From: a virus
Reading direction: 5' to 3' (one strand)
Length of the DNA: 26,838 nt
Virus record (IMG/VR): IMGVR_UViG_3300030116_005570
Span: 1-26,838 of that record
Shown here one piece after another: positions 14,964 through 21,905 of this stretch. Both the position numbers and the translations under genes were made by a program. The notes below the pieces were generated by a model, which saw only the letters and a program-made list of their open reading frames with translations, was not told where the DNA came from and searched no databases. Position 1 is the stretch's first letter; the number at the start of each line of letters is the position of its first letter.

Positions 14964-17086
14964 TATGCTAATAAACCTCCAACACGTTTTTGTTTTATTA
15001 ATTCAGATTGTATCGCAGCAGCTATTTGTTCACCTAATGCATTTCCATCTGAAGTATCGCCACTAACAGCTGATCCAGAAGCATCAACATTTACACTTAT
15101 ATTTATCGATCCACCACCACCAATTTGACTATTAGGAGTTATGTTACCAGAAGCACGAGGAGTAAAAATTTCAGGTCCTTTTTCTCCAACCACATAACTT
15201 GATCCTTGTCTTACTGGTCCGCCATTAGCTTTAAATATTCCACCTAATATTCCACCTAATAAACCTTTATTTTTACCTCCGTCGCCAAATACTGCATCTC
15301 CAATACCGCCAAAAAGATTTGATAATGCTCTATCCATTAACTTATTTTTAAGATTATTTAAAACATTTCCCATTGCTTCTCCAAATGTTTGAGTGCCATT
15401 AATTGCACCTTTAATATTTTCAACTAAACCTTGTTCTAGAGTATCTCCTAATTCTTTAGAAATATTAACTTGATCCCTTACTTTTGAATTTAAAATTTCT
15501 TGACGATCAATTTGATAATCTTTTAATAATAATTTACTTTTTTCTAAACGTAAACCTTCATCTTCTATATTCATAACTTCTTCCATTTTATTTGAAAATT
15601 CAAACTGTCTTTCTAATAATTGTCTGTCTATTTCGTCTTCCTGTTGTTTAATTTGTATTCTTTGCTTTAAAATTTTTATGCTATTTGCAGCTTTATCATT
15701 ATCTGAACCTTTTTCAAATGTTCTGTCTTCTTGTTTTATTCCTGGACCAGATATAGCTTTTCCACTAGCTGTATCATAAGTAAAATCACCAACTTTATAA
15801 GTTTTATTCTTTTCCATTATTTCGTTAAGTTCTTTCATAGATTTATTTCTTTTATCTAATTGTTCGATTTGTAATTTTAAATCAGCAATATCTTGATAAA
15901 TTAAACTTTTTCCACGTTTTGCATTTTCCAATCTTGCTTCAGCCGCTTCAAGTTCCTTTTGTTTTACTTTCATTAAACTTTCAACTTGTGCTACTGAACC
16001 TTCTTCTATTGTTTGAGTTAATTTTCTTTGTTCTTCAGCTTGTTTTTTATAATGTCCAATTATTGCAGTAATACCTAAACCAACAGCTGCTATTGCTGCA
16101 ACTACAGGTCCTGCTAATAAAACTTTTAAAACAACAAATTTTTTAGTTAATACACCAACAGTTACAGACATTGCTTTAAGTATTGGCATTAAAATTGTTG
16201 CTGCAGCAGTTACAGCAGTTATTCCCGCAGCAATTGAAATAAATTCCGGCGGTAAAAAATTTAATACTTTTGCCGTTATAGTTAAAACTTCAGTTAAAGC
16301 TTTTGCTGCAGGTAATAAAGCAGAACCAACAGCAATTTGTAATTGTTCAACCTCGTTTTGTAAATTTTTAAATACTTGTGTTGGATCATTTTCTAATATT
16401 TTTTTTAAATCTTCTGCACCACTAGAACCTAATTTTCTTAAGGCACGTATAACAACTTCACTTGTAAGTTTTCCTTCTGCTGCTAATCCTTTTAATGCTC
16501 CTGTAGATACATTTAATTCATCAGCTAAAGGTTTGAGTATTAAGGGAACTTGTTCTGAAACTGATCTAAATTCATCTCCCGCTAAACGACCAGAACCCAA
16601 AGCTTGAGCTAACTGTCTAAAAGCATTTGATGCTTCAATTGCAGTTGAACCTCCTAATTTAGCAGCAGTATTAAATCCAATGAATGTTGTTTCTATATCT
16701 TGTAAACTAACTCCAAGAGGTTTTAATCTAGAAGTTATATTAGTTACTCCTTCAAGTGCTTCGGTTGCACTCATTCCAAAAAGTTTTTGTCCTCTTGTAG
16801 CTATAGCTTGAGCTTCAGCAAATTCTCCTGTTTGTTCGGTTAAAATTTTTAATCTTAATTCTAATCTTTGAAAATCTGCTGCTGTTTGTATTGATCTTCT
16901 ACCAATTTCTAATAAAGCTCCAGCAGCTATAACTTGACCTAATTTATTAAATCTTTTAGTTATACCACCAGCTCTTTTATCTAATTTACTAAAATCTTTA
17001 GCAGCTTTATTGGCAGCTGCGTTAATTTTTTTTAACTTATTACTGGCTTTGTCAACAACATCAATAATTACGCTTGAATAAGCCAT
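14963..17086 (-). CDS. tape measure protein
   Basis: A 707-residue protein. The N-terminal basic helix (SNKLKKINAAANKAAKDFSKLD) leads into a tape-measure N-terminal domain at about 70-215 (GMSATEALEGVTNITSRL, FRQLAQALGSGRLAGDEFRS, VPLILKPLADELNVSTGALK). Hydrophobic segments lie at about 275-345 (ISIAAGITAVTAAATILMPI, GPVVAAIAAVGLGITAIIG). A long charged coiled coil follows, with a Gly-rich C-terminus containing NGGPVRQGSSYVVGEKGPE, a motif common at tape-measure ends. It sets tail length during tube assembly and is ejected at infection. At about 1.5 angstrom per residue the tail would be near 100 nm, a rule-of-thumb estimate. It lies directly after the G/GT chaperone genes that coat it in lambda. 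Confidence 0.93.
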   Translation of the reverse strand: MAYSSVIIDVVDKASNKLKKINAAANKAAKDFSKLDKRAGGITKRFNKLGQVIAAGALLEIGRRSIQTAADFQRLELRLKILTEQTGEFAEAQAIATRGQKLFGMSATEALEGVTNITSRLKPLGVSLQDIETTFIGFNTAAKLGGSTAIEASNAFRQLAQALGSGRLAGDEFRSVSEQVPLILKPLADELNVSTGALKGLAAEGKLTSEVVIRALRKLGSSGAEDLKKILENDPTQVFKNLQNEVEQLQIAVGSALLPAAKALTEVLTITAKVLNFLPPEFISIAAGITAVTAAATILMPILKAMSVTVGVLTKKFVVLKVLLAGPVVAAIAAVGLGITAIIGHYKKQAEEQRKLTQTIEEGSVAQVESLMKVKQKELEAAEARLENAKRGKSLIYQDIADLKLQIEQLDKRNKSMKELNEIMEKNKTYKVGDFTYDTASGKAISGPGIKQEDRTFEKGSDNDKAANSIKILKQRIQIKQQEDEIDRQLLERQFEFSNKMEEVMNIEDEGLRLEKSKLLLKDYQIDRQEILNSKVRDQVNISKELGDTLEQGLVENIKGAINGTQTFGEAMGNVLNNLKNKLMDRALSNLFGGIGDAVFGDGGKNKGLLGGILGGIFKANGGPVRQGSSYVVGEKGPEIFTPRASGNITPNSQIGGGGSINISVNVDASGSAVSGDTSDGNALGEQIAAAIQSELIKQKRVGGLLA

Positions 17087-17116
17087 AAATATAAGTTTTT
17101 TTATTAGTTTACACTT

Positions 17117-17643
17117 TTATTTAATTTTATCCAATTGTTCTTTTTCAATTTCCCATTTATTTTCATAATAAGCAGCAAAAAAAACTAATTCAGCCTGCGT
17201 TAGCTCTTTTCTTAGTCTGCTAACTGTCATTTTCAATTCTGTTGCTAGGAAAAACTCAAAATTTAACCAGTTATCCCCTTTTATTCGTTTTTTGCTTCTT
17301 GTATTTCAAGATCGCCAGCTACATTAAATAAAAACAGTTCTAATTGATTTAAAACTTCTTCAGGTATTTCTCTTTGTAGTCTTATTGCATCTCCAGGCAT
17401 AAATGCTTTTTCTCCATTTTCTTTTTCAGCAATTAGACAAAGCATTGCAGTTGAAGCTTTTAAAGCATCACCATCTTTAGCCATGCTATTAACTCTAACT
17501 CTATCTGATCTTGTTATAGGTTTAAAATATAAATCTACTAACGGACTGCCATCAGGTTTATTTAAAGTAAATTTTCTTCTTTGATTTAGATCAAAAGCAC
17601 CAATTAAAAGATCAACAGTGCGGGTTTCTTTTGCTGTTGTCAT
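17117..17643 (-). CDS. tail assembly chaperone GT fusion (made by -1 frameshift)
   Basis: Translation of the G-like frame to Asn119 (AAC ending at 17287), a -1 slip on A AAA AAC, then reading CGA ATA AAA onwards gives 56 more residues to a TAA at 17117-17119, 175 in all. The extension begins RIKGDNWLNFEFFLATELKM and continues TVSRLRKELTQAELVFFAAY, then a charged helix ending QLDKIK. The TVSRL-x3-LT-x-AEL-x4-AYY pattern resembles the T domain of lambda gpGT and relatives. In lambda, GT recruits tube subunits to the tape measure covered by G. The T frame has no start codon of its own near its beginning, and it sits between the G-like gene and the tape measure, as expected. No obvious stimulatory pseudoknot was found by eye. 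Confidence 0.85.
17281..17643 (-). CDS. tail assembly chaperone, gpG-like (unshifted product)
   Basis: A 120-residue protein, MTTAKETRTVDLLIGAFDLN onwards, with KPDGSPLVDLYFKPITRSDR, a helical middle (VNSMAKDGDALKASTAMLCL), REIPEEVLNQLELFLF and an acidic end EIQEAKNE. Size, acidic helical composition and position between the tube protein and the tape measure fit the G-type chaperone that binds the tape measure before tube polymerisation. The last codons contain the slippery heptamer that yields the longer GT form. The start lies three bases after the tube-protein stop. Confidence 0.82.
   Translation of the reverse strand: MTTAKETRTVDLLIGAFDLNQRRKFTLNKPDGSPLVDLYFKPITRSDRVRVNSMAKDGDALKASTAMLCLIAEKENGEKAFMPGDAIRLQREIPEEVLNQLELFLFNVAGDLEIQEAKNE
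17287..17293 (-). other. programmed -1 frameshift site A AAA AAC
   Basis: On the minus strand the codons run GCA AAA AAC GAA TAA, so the heptamer is in the exact X XXY YYZ register, two codons before the G stop (17281-17283). The -1 frame then stays open for 57 codons including the stop and encodes a T-like domain. A-AAA-AAC is a classic efficient bacterial slippery sequence. Confidence 0.88.
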
Positions 17644-17646
17644 AAA

Positions 17647-18063
17647 TTAAATTGCAAAGGTAACGGGACCACTTACTTGGAAGTTTACTGTCTGAGTTGT
17701 TAGTTCGCCAACAGTAGAAGCCGCACCTACTCCAGTTACTAATCCATTAAATGAATATTTTTTAGCGCCTGAAGTATCCAAAAATAAATTAAATGATGCA
17801 TCAGCTGGATCTTCGCTTGTATTTATATCAGCTAAAAGTTCTGCAACAGCATCACCTGAAGTAGCTGTATATTGAACTTCAATAGTTCCTGTAGCACTTT
17901 TTAAACTACCTACATATTTTCTTGATACGTCACCATGAGTAGTACATTCAAGAACATCTTTAGTCATATCTAGAGTCCATGCTGTAGTACCAACAACAGC
18001 AGAAACTGATCCTGATCCATTATCAAATGAAACTGAACCTTCCTCTCCGCGAACATTTGCCAT
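17647..18063 (-). CDS. major tail tube protein (gpV-type)
   Basis: A 138-residue beta-rich protein. I use the ATG at 18063 (MANVRGEEGSVSF); a TTG two codons upstream is less likely. Features: SVSAVVGTTAWTLDMTKDVL, ECTTHGDVSRKYVGSLKSATG, a TIEVQYTATSGD strand, and a C-terminal VGELTTQTVNFQVSGPVTFAI. The tube-subunit pattern of an N-terminal strand, a (T/D)-x-TTHGD-like loop, a middle G-x-(I/V)-x-V strand and a final VNFQ(V/G)SGP strand fits the gpV/Hcp-like fold. Its position just upstream of the G/GT genes is canonical. It is expected to be one of the most abundant virion proteins. Confidence 0.85.
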   Translation of the reverse strand: MANVRGEEGSVSFDNGSGSVSAVVGTTAWTLDMTKDVLECTTHGDVSRKYVGSLKSATGTIEVQYTATSGDAVAELLADINTSEDPADASFNLFLDTSGAKKYSFNGLVTGVGAASTVGELTTQTVNFQVSGPVTFAI

Positions 18064-18088
18064 AATCAAAAAGAAATTTAATTATAGT

Positions 18089-18232
18089 TTATCCTTTTTT
18101 TTGTTTTTTATCTACTTTTTCAGTTTTTTTTCTAGATAGAGCAGATTCGCAACGTGAATCCCATAAATTAGGATTTCTTTTTCCTTTTAATTGCTCAATA
18201 ATATCAAGCATTTCTTCTGTTACTTCAATCAT
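18089..18232 (-). CDS. 47-residue basic protein between tail terminator and tube
   Basis: A short ORF with an ATGA overlap with the upstream terminator gene. The product is MIEVTEEMLDIIEQLKGKRN followed by PNLWDSRCESALSRKKTEKV and a Lys-rich DKKQKKG end. It has an acidic N-terminal helix and a strongly basic C-terminus. The stop-start overlap and the lack of any other ORF in the 159-nt interval between terminator and tube support translation. I do not recognise a family. A small tail-assembly accessory is the contextual guess. Confidence 0.6.
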   Translation of the reverse strand: MIEVTEEMLDIIEQLKGKRNPNLWDSRCESALSRKKTEKVDKKQKKG

Positions 18233-18654
18233 AAATTTTCAAAAATTTCAAAAGGAATTGATAATACACTTTGAGTAAAACCTTCAGGAGCAGCATTTTC
18301 AATTACAGCTGGTCCAGTTGCTGGATCAAAGAAAATATCATTTAATTTTACTCTATTGTATAAATCTTTAATTCTTTTGGCTACTGTAAAATTGTTACCT
18401 AATCCAACTCCAATTTTTGTAAATATATTTATTGTAATTAATCCAGTAAGGTTATTAGTACTATTTGAAGTTCCACCTAAAGTAATATATTCACTACCAG
18501 TAAATTCAATTAAACATTGAACAAAACTTTTATTTGATGTCGGATTAAATGGTTGATTACCAAAAACAACCTGGATAATAGGTGCTTTTTTAAATTCATC
18601 TATTAAACGTTGTTCAATATCTTTTCGAATTGTATTTAAATCTAAAGCAGCCAT
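18229..18654 (-). CDS. tail terminator-like protein (gpU position)
   Basis: A 141-residue protein: LNTIRKDIEQRLIDEFKKAPIIQVVFGNQPFNP, then FVQCLIEFTGSEYITLGGTS, GLITINIFTKIGVGLGN, AKRIKDLYNRVKLNDIFF and a closing VLSIPFEIFENL. The pattern of an N-terminal helix, a W/F-x-N-x-PF loop, a G-x-(I/L)-x-(I/V)-x-IF strand and an A-x-(R/K)-I-x-DLY helix matches phage tail terminator proteins (gpU-like, DUF4128-related). These cap the tube at the correct length and bind the head connector. It lies between the gp10-type neck protein and the tube gene, and overlaps the former by one base. Confidence 0.78.
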   Translation of the reverse strand: MAALDLNTIRKDIEQRLIDEFKKAPIIQVVFGNQPFNPTSNKSFVQCLIEFTGSEYITLGGTSNSTNNLTGLITINIFTKIGVGLGNNFTVAKRIKDLYNRVKLNDIFFDPATGPAVIENAAPEGFTQSVLSIPFEIFENL

Positions 18655-19085
18655 TAATTTTTACTTTGAGCCTTTCTAACTTTTCTAGCTACAAATTCTA
18701 CTTCTTTCAATGGCCAACCTGCACTTCTGTTACTATCTCTTGATTGAAAAGTATTATTCCAGGAAGGAGGTGTATTAGTTCCGAAACATACTGCTTCAGC
18801 ATAAGGTAATGGATTAATTAAGCTATAAGTATTTCCGACTTTTTCTTTTAAATAATTTAAACGCATTGGAGGAATAATAGCAGATTTATTATTTGTAAAT
18901 GGACCTCCTTGAATAGGTGCGCTTCTTTTATTTTCAGCTAATTGCCAGTTCATACGAAATCTTCCAGTATGTACAGGCGAAACACGTTTAATTCTTGAAT
19001 CTAAAGTAAAAACAGCAAAACGAATTAAACTTTCATGTTCTTCTTCAAAAAATTTACCTATTTGTTGAATCTTAATTTTTTTCAT
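18654..19085 (-). CDS. neck / tail completion protein (HK97 gp10-like)
   Basis: A 143-residue protein with an N-terminal helix, then RIKRVSPVHTGRFRMNWQLA, a variable loop, PLPYAEAVCFGTNTP and a basic C-terminal helix (EVEFVARKVRKAQSKN). The P-x-(D/H)-TGR(L/F)-x-x-(S/N) motif followed by YA-x-x-(L/V)-x-x-G-x-(S/N)-x-x-AP is the signature of the HK97 gp10 / lambda gpZ group of neck proteins. These act at the head-tail junction. Overlaps on both sides (4 nt upstream, 1 nt downstream) place it in the connector gene run. Confidence 0.78.
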   Translation of the reverse strand: MKKIKIQQIGKFFEEEHESLIRFAVFTLDSRIKRVSPVHTGRFRMNWQLAENKRSAPIQGGPFTNNKSAIIPPMRLNYLKEKVGNTYSLINPLPYAEAVCFGTNTPPSWNNTFQSRDSNRSAGWPLKEVEFVARKVRKAQSKN

Positions 19086-19441
19086 GCTCTTATATATAAT
19101 TCGTATTTAATTTCAGAATTATCATTCTCATCTGTAAGAATACGAATAATCTGATAATCAATATTGGCTATTGAAACCCTATCAGTTGTTGTTGGAACAA
19201 AATCTAAATCTTTTGCTGGAATAATACAAATTTTATCGTTTTCTTTAATTAAATCATTAGTTTCCCTTTGATTAACATTTTGTAATATTCCATGTATTGT
19301 TACACTTGTAATTGTTTCACTAACTGTTCCATTAGTAGCATTATAAATTCCACTAGTAACTTTTTTTATTGTTATATCTCCTCCAAACTTATTTAAAGTT
19401 TTTGAAGAAACTTTTCTTAAGCCTTTGGATAATCGAGACAT
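19082..19441 (-). CDS. head closure / stopper-like connector protein
   Basis: A 119-residue protein from the ATG at 19441 (MSRLSKGLRKVSSKTLNKFG). The frame is open 20 codons further upstream but with a Cys/Tyr-rich sequence that lies inside the neighbouring gene. Features: GGDITIKKVTSG, an ETITSVTIHGILQNVN strand pair, NDKICIIPAKDL, DRVSIANIDYQIIRI, ending YELYIRA. This all-beta layout is typical of small head-tail stoppers (lambda gpFII / SPP1 gp16 type). It starts through a TAATG overlap with the preceding 74-residue gene and overlaps the gp10-like gene by 4 nt. Confidence 0.7.
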   Translation of the reverse strand: MSRLSKGLRKVSSKTLNKFGGDITIKKVTSGIYNATNGTVSETITSVTIHGILQNVNQRETNDLIKENDKICIIPAKDLDFVPTTTDRVSIANIDYQIIRILTDENDNSEIKYELYIRA

Positions 19442-19665
19442 TATAAACGATAAGCAATAACAGAACCGCTTGCAAGAGTAAAGCCAGTAATAACACCACA
19501 AATTTCACAACTAGCATTCAATGTAATACTAGTACTTGCTCCATCAATGTTTTGCGCAGTTAATGAAGCTATAACCGTATCTTCGTTTGCTTGTAGTTTT
19601 CCAAATCTTCCTGTTATGGCAGACGTTGATTTAATAATTGTTGCTGAAGGGTATTCATAAGCCAT
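19441..19665 (-). CDS. small conserved head/neck-region protein
   Basis: A 74-residue protein: MAYEYPSATIIKSTSAITGR, then LQANEDTVIASLTAQNIDGAS and a closing ASCEICGVITGFTLASGSVIAYRL. The ending in which a G-x-(I/F)-T-x-(F/V)-x-(L/V)-x-SG-x-VIAY(R) strand pair follows an E/S-I-x-G turn is a pattern I recall for small proteins beside connector genes in many tailed phages. Their role is not established; capsid decoration or connector accessory has been suggested by position only. It sits between the adaptor and stopper genes. Confidence 0.65.
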   Translation of the reverse strand: MAYEYPSATIIKSTSAITGRFGKLQANEDTVIASLTAQNIDGASTSITLNASCEICGVITGFTLASGSVIAYRL

Positions 19666-19667
19666 AG

Positions 19668-20228
19668 TTAACTCCTTTTTACTCCTATTGTAGCTGGCCC
19701 ACTTATTCTAATGCCAGTTAAGTATTGTTCAATTATAGGTGGTATTCGATTAGAACCTACAGCTCCATAAAATCTAGGTTTTACTTGTAAATTTCCAATC
19801 GATACTTCACTATAATCTTCAAATCCACTTAAATCCAATCCATCTTTATTGTTATTTAAATAGACTGCTAAATGAATTTGAGCATGCTTTACTCTATCAG
19901 GTAATTCATCATCTGCATAAAAAGCAGGTTGTAAATTACTCGGATATAAAGCATTGTAAGTACTTGTATAAGTATACGGTTTTTTTACACCAGTTCTAGG
20001 CCATTCAAGTGCTTGAGCATCATTAGTTCTGGCACCTAAAAATCTTTCTCTATCAATTCTTTGTGTAGCACTAAAAAGTGCTCGGTTTTTTTGGTCTGTT
20101 GTTGCACTACTCCATGCAGTAACATCTTCATTTTCTACTAGACCATCTATAAAAGCTTGAGCCTGAGCTAAAGTGACATAGCTATTAGCAGTTGCACTTC
20201 CAGCTGTTTCAACTATTGAGATTGCCAT
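19668..20228 (-). CDS. head-tail adaptor (DnaT-like connector family)
   Basis: A 186-residue protein with the adaptor family pattern: an N-terminal ETAGSATANSYVTLAQAQAF, a WSSATTDQKNRALFSATQRI helix, then DRERFLGART, ALEWPRTGVK, LPDRVKHAQIHLAVYL and a C-terminal IGVKRS. The ANSY(V/A)(S/T)-x-(A/E)-x-A, K-x-x-AL-x-x-AT-x-x-ID and (L/W)-x-WPR sequence is what annotation usually calls a DnaT-like phage protein, located after the capsid gene and thought to attach to the portal. It overlaps the 43-residue ORF upstream by 20 nt. Confidence 0.75.
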   Translation of the reverse strand: MAISIVETAGSATANSYVTLAQAQAFIDGLVENEDVTAWSSATTDQKNRALFSATQRIDRERFLGARTNDAQALEWPRTGVKKPYTYTSTYNALYPSNLQPAFYADDELPDRVKHAQIHLAVYLNNNKDGLDLSGFEDYSEVSIGNLQVKPRFYGAVGSNRIPPIIEQYLTGIRISGPATIGVKRS

Positions 20229-20340
20229 TAGTTTTTAATTTTTTAGGCTTTTTTACTTTTTTTTGTTCGAGAAGTGGAGAAGCCACTTTTAATTTTGCAG
20301 CTTCCCTTTCTCTAGCTAAACGAAATGTAGCTATACCCAT
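20209..20340 (-). CDS. 43-residue basic protein after the decoration gene
   Basis: A short ORF with a TAATG junction to the preceding gene: MGIATFRLAREREAAKLKVA, then SPLLEQKKVKKPKKLKTNGN and LNS. It is helical at the N-terminus and Lys-rich later. It fills the 111-nt space between two real genes and runs 20 nt into the adaptor gene. The FR-x-AR-x-(R/K)-EAAK start resembles small basic proteins I remember between capsid and connector genes of other tailed phages. Its function is unknown. Confidence 0.6.
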   Translation of the reverse strand: MGIATFRLAREREAAKLKVASPLLEQKKVKKPKKLKTNGNLNS

Positions 20341-20717
20341 TACTTTCTAAACGCGCTAACAGCAGTTGAACTTGTAACTCTAAAAATAAAAGTTCCAGAA
20401 GTATCTGCAGTTATATCTGGTTCACCAACAATTGTGACACCAGAACCAGCAGTCAAAGTAAATTTATGAGTTGATGCTGCTTTATTAACAACAGTTAACT
20501 CAAAACATTGACCAACTTTGTTTTGAATACCAAGAGCAGTAATAATTTCAGCTGCAGTTGGAGTTGTAATGGTCCTATTACCTGTAGGAGTACCGTCAAC
20601 AATTCCTTCAATTAACTCTGCAGTTGTTAAAGTCATTGCTGCGTTTTCCGTTTTGATAACTTTAGTTTTTGTAAGTTGACCAAAAGGAGGATTTTGTAGT
20701 TCGAAAATACTAGCCAT
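20340..20717 (-). CDS. putative capsid decoration protein
   Basis: A 125-residue beta-rich protein: an N-terminal MASIFELQNPPFGQL, then AMTLTTAELIEGIVDGTPTG, TITTPTAAEIITALG, GQCFELTVVNKAAST and GSGVTIVGEPDI, ending FIFRVTSSTAVSAFRK. The sequence TLTA(A/E)L..G.I.....tA...TTPTAA.I...l....G..F...V.N.....(V/L)T...G is familiar from small proteins encoded next to capsid genes in marine phages, from memory. The position two bases after the capsid stop favours a decoration or head-stabilising protein. I cannot exclude a head fibre or structural accessory. Confidence 0.65.
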   Translation of the reverse strand: MASIFELQNPPFGQLTKTKVIKTENAAMTLTTAELIEGIVDGTPTGNRTITTPTAAEIITALGIQNKVGQCFELTVVNKAASTHKFTLTAGSGVTIVGEPDITADTSGTFIFRVTSSTAVSAFRK

Positions 20718-20719
20718 GA

Positions 20720-21781
20720 TTAATCTAATGGTGAAGTAACAGTAGCACGTACGATTCCTATATTTTTGATGTCGTACACTTTTTCCCAGTTAGTTGCAGT
20801 TTCGAGCTGTGCCCTTGTTGGGTTTGTAGTTGTCACTGCCCATTTCAACCCAATTGGGTGATAAATATAAGCATGTTTAAATGAAACTACATCTTCAAAT
20901 GCAAGAACATCTTCATCAACTTTAGTTACTAAAGCAGCCTGCTCGCCCGTTGCTACGCTTCCTTGAGAGAAAAAATAGACCGCATATTCCGTAGAAGAAC
21001 CTGAACCAGCAGTAGGAATATCATCAGAAACAACAATATTCATTCCCATGTATTGAGGAACAGATACATCACCATAAGCACCAGCAGAAGATCCACCAAA
21101 AGCATTAATTGTACTTGCGCCGGTTGCTGCTGTTCCTAGTCTTGCTTCACTGTTAGTAACATAATCTAATGCTCTTCTTTCTTTAAGTGCATAAAACACT
21201 TTTGAATGCATGGCAATAGTTGTTAATTTATCTCCTTGATCTCCAAGTAAAGACTGAGCTTTTGCAACAGTACCAGCACCTAGAGCTGTTGGAGTGTCAC
21301 CAGATTCAGAATCAATTGAAAGTTCAAATAAAGCAGAAGAACTATTGTTAGCAGTTAAAGAACCAAAAGCACCTTGTAAACAACTATACAAATCTTTTTG
21401 TTTTTCATTGTTTATGTAAGCACCTAATTTTTGTCTAATTGCTGCTATTGGATCAGGTGAATTTGAACCAATTTTTTGACCTGCAAGTTGTCTTGCAGAA
21501 AAAGCATCTCCAGCAGTAAGAACAACACCAATTTGGCTGCTTTGTTCAATTTTATTTGGAGTAAGTGAAGAACTATCATTCAAACGAGTGTAGTTACCAC
21601 TTAAATTTGCCTTATAAAAAGGAATATTGACGAAATTTCCGCCAGCTGTTGAGCTTAAGTTTAGCTCAGGTAGAGGTGCAAGAACGCCACTCTGAAGAAA
21701 ACTATCTCTTAAAGTTGTCTCTTCAATAATGGAATCTGCAAATACCTCAGGAATAATAATGTCCGAAAGAGTAGTAGCCAT
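20720..21781 (-). CDS. major capsid protein
   Basis: A 353-residue protein in the slot after the scaffold gene. The N-terminus TTLSDIIIPEVFADSIIEET and LRDSFLQSGVL, then GGNFVNIPFYKANLSGNYTR, and a helix with NEKQKDLYSCLQGAFG, match the HK97-fold coat group with the (L/M)SD-x-I-x-PEVF start (often called the gp13-like capsid family). Later parts have IAMHSKVFYALKERRALDYV and a C-terminal FKHAYIYHPIGLKWAVTTTNPTR split across the P domain and tail. No separate prohead protease gene is seen nearby and the protein lacks a long N-terminal delta domain, consistent with the separate scaffold gene upstream. Its mRNA leader carries three hairpins (21807-21876). Confidence 0.9.
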   Translation of the reverse strand: MATTLSDIIIPEVFADSIIEETTLRDSFLQSGVLAPLPELNLSSTAGGNFVNIPFYKANLSGNYTRLNDSSSLTPNKIEQSSQIGVVLTAGDAFSARQLAGQKIGSNSPDPIAAIRQKLGAYINNEKQKDLYSCLQGAFGSLTANNSSSALFELSIDSESGDTPTALGAGTVAKAQSLLGDQGDKLTTIAMHSKVFYALKERRALDYVTNSEARLGTAATGASTINAFGGSSAGAYGDVSVPQYMGMNIVVSDDIPTAGSGSSTEYAVYFFSQGSVATGEQAALVTKVDEDVLAFEDVVSFKHAYIYHPIGLKWAVTTTNPTRAQLETATNWEKVYDIKNIGIVRATVTSPLD

Positions 21782-21806
21782 TTCAAAGAAATGTTTAATT
21801 TTACAA

Positions 21807-21876
21807 AGATGAGCACAGCCCTCTAAATTTCAGCACAGCCTTAATTTAGTTTTTCAAATCAGCACAGCCGAATTTG
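21807..21876 (-). promoter_or_regulatory. three tandem hairpins in the capsid gene leader
   Basis: In mRNA sense three copies of GGCTGTGCT (plus-strand AGCACAGCC at 21861-21869, 21832-21840, 21812-21820) each fold as GGC-UGU-GCU with a UGU loop. Hairpin 1 (21855-21876) extends with C-G then CAAAU/AUUUG around one bulged U. Hairpin 2 (21823-21849) extends with CUAAAUU/AAUUUAG after a 2x2 internal loop. Hairpin 3 (21807-21824) extends with G-C, a bulged A, and AGA/UCU. The lower stems differ in sequence but each is self-complementary. Hairpins 2 and 3 share two bases. The last hairpin ends 25 nt before the capsid ATG. A protein-bound translational or mRNA-stability element is inferred; a DNA-level operator is the alternative. 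Confidence 0.6.
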
Positions 21877-21905
21877 TTATTACTAAAACTATAACTCAAT
21901 ATTTC

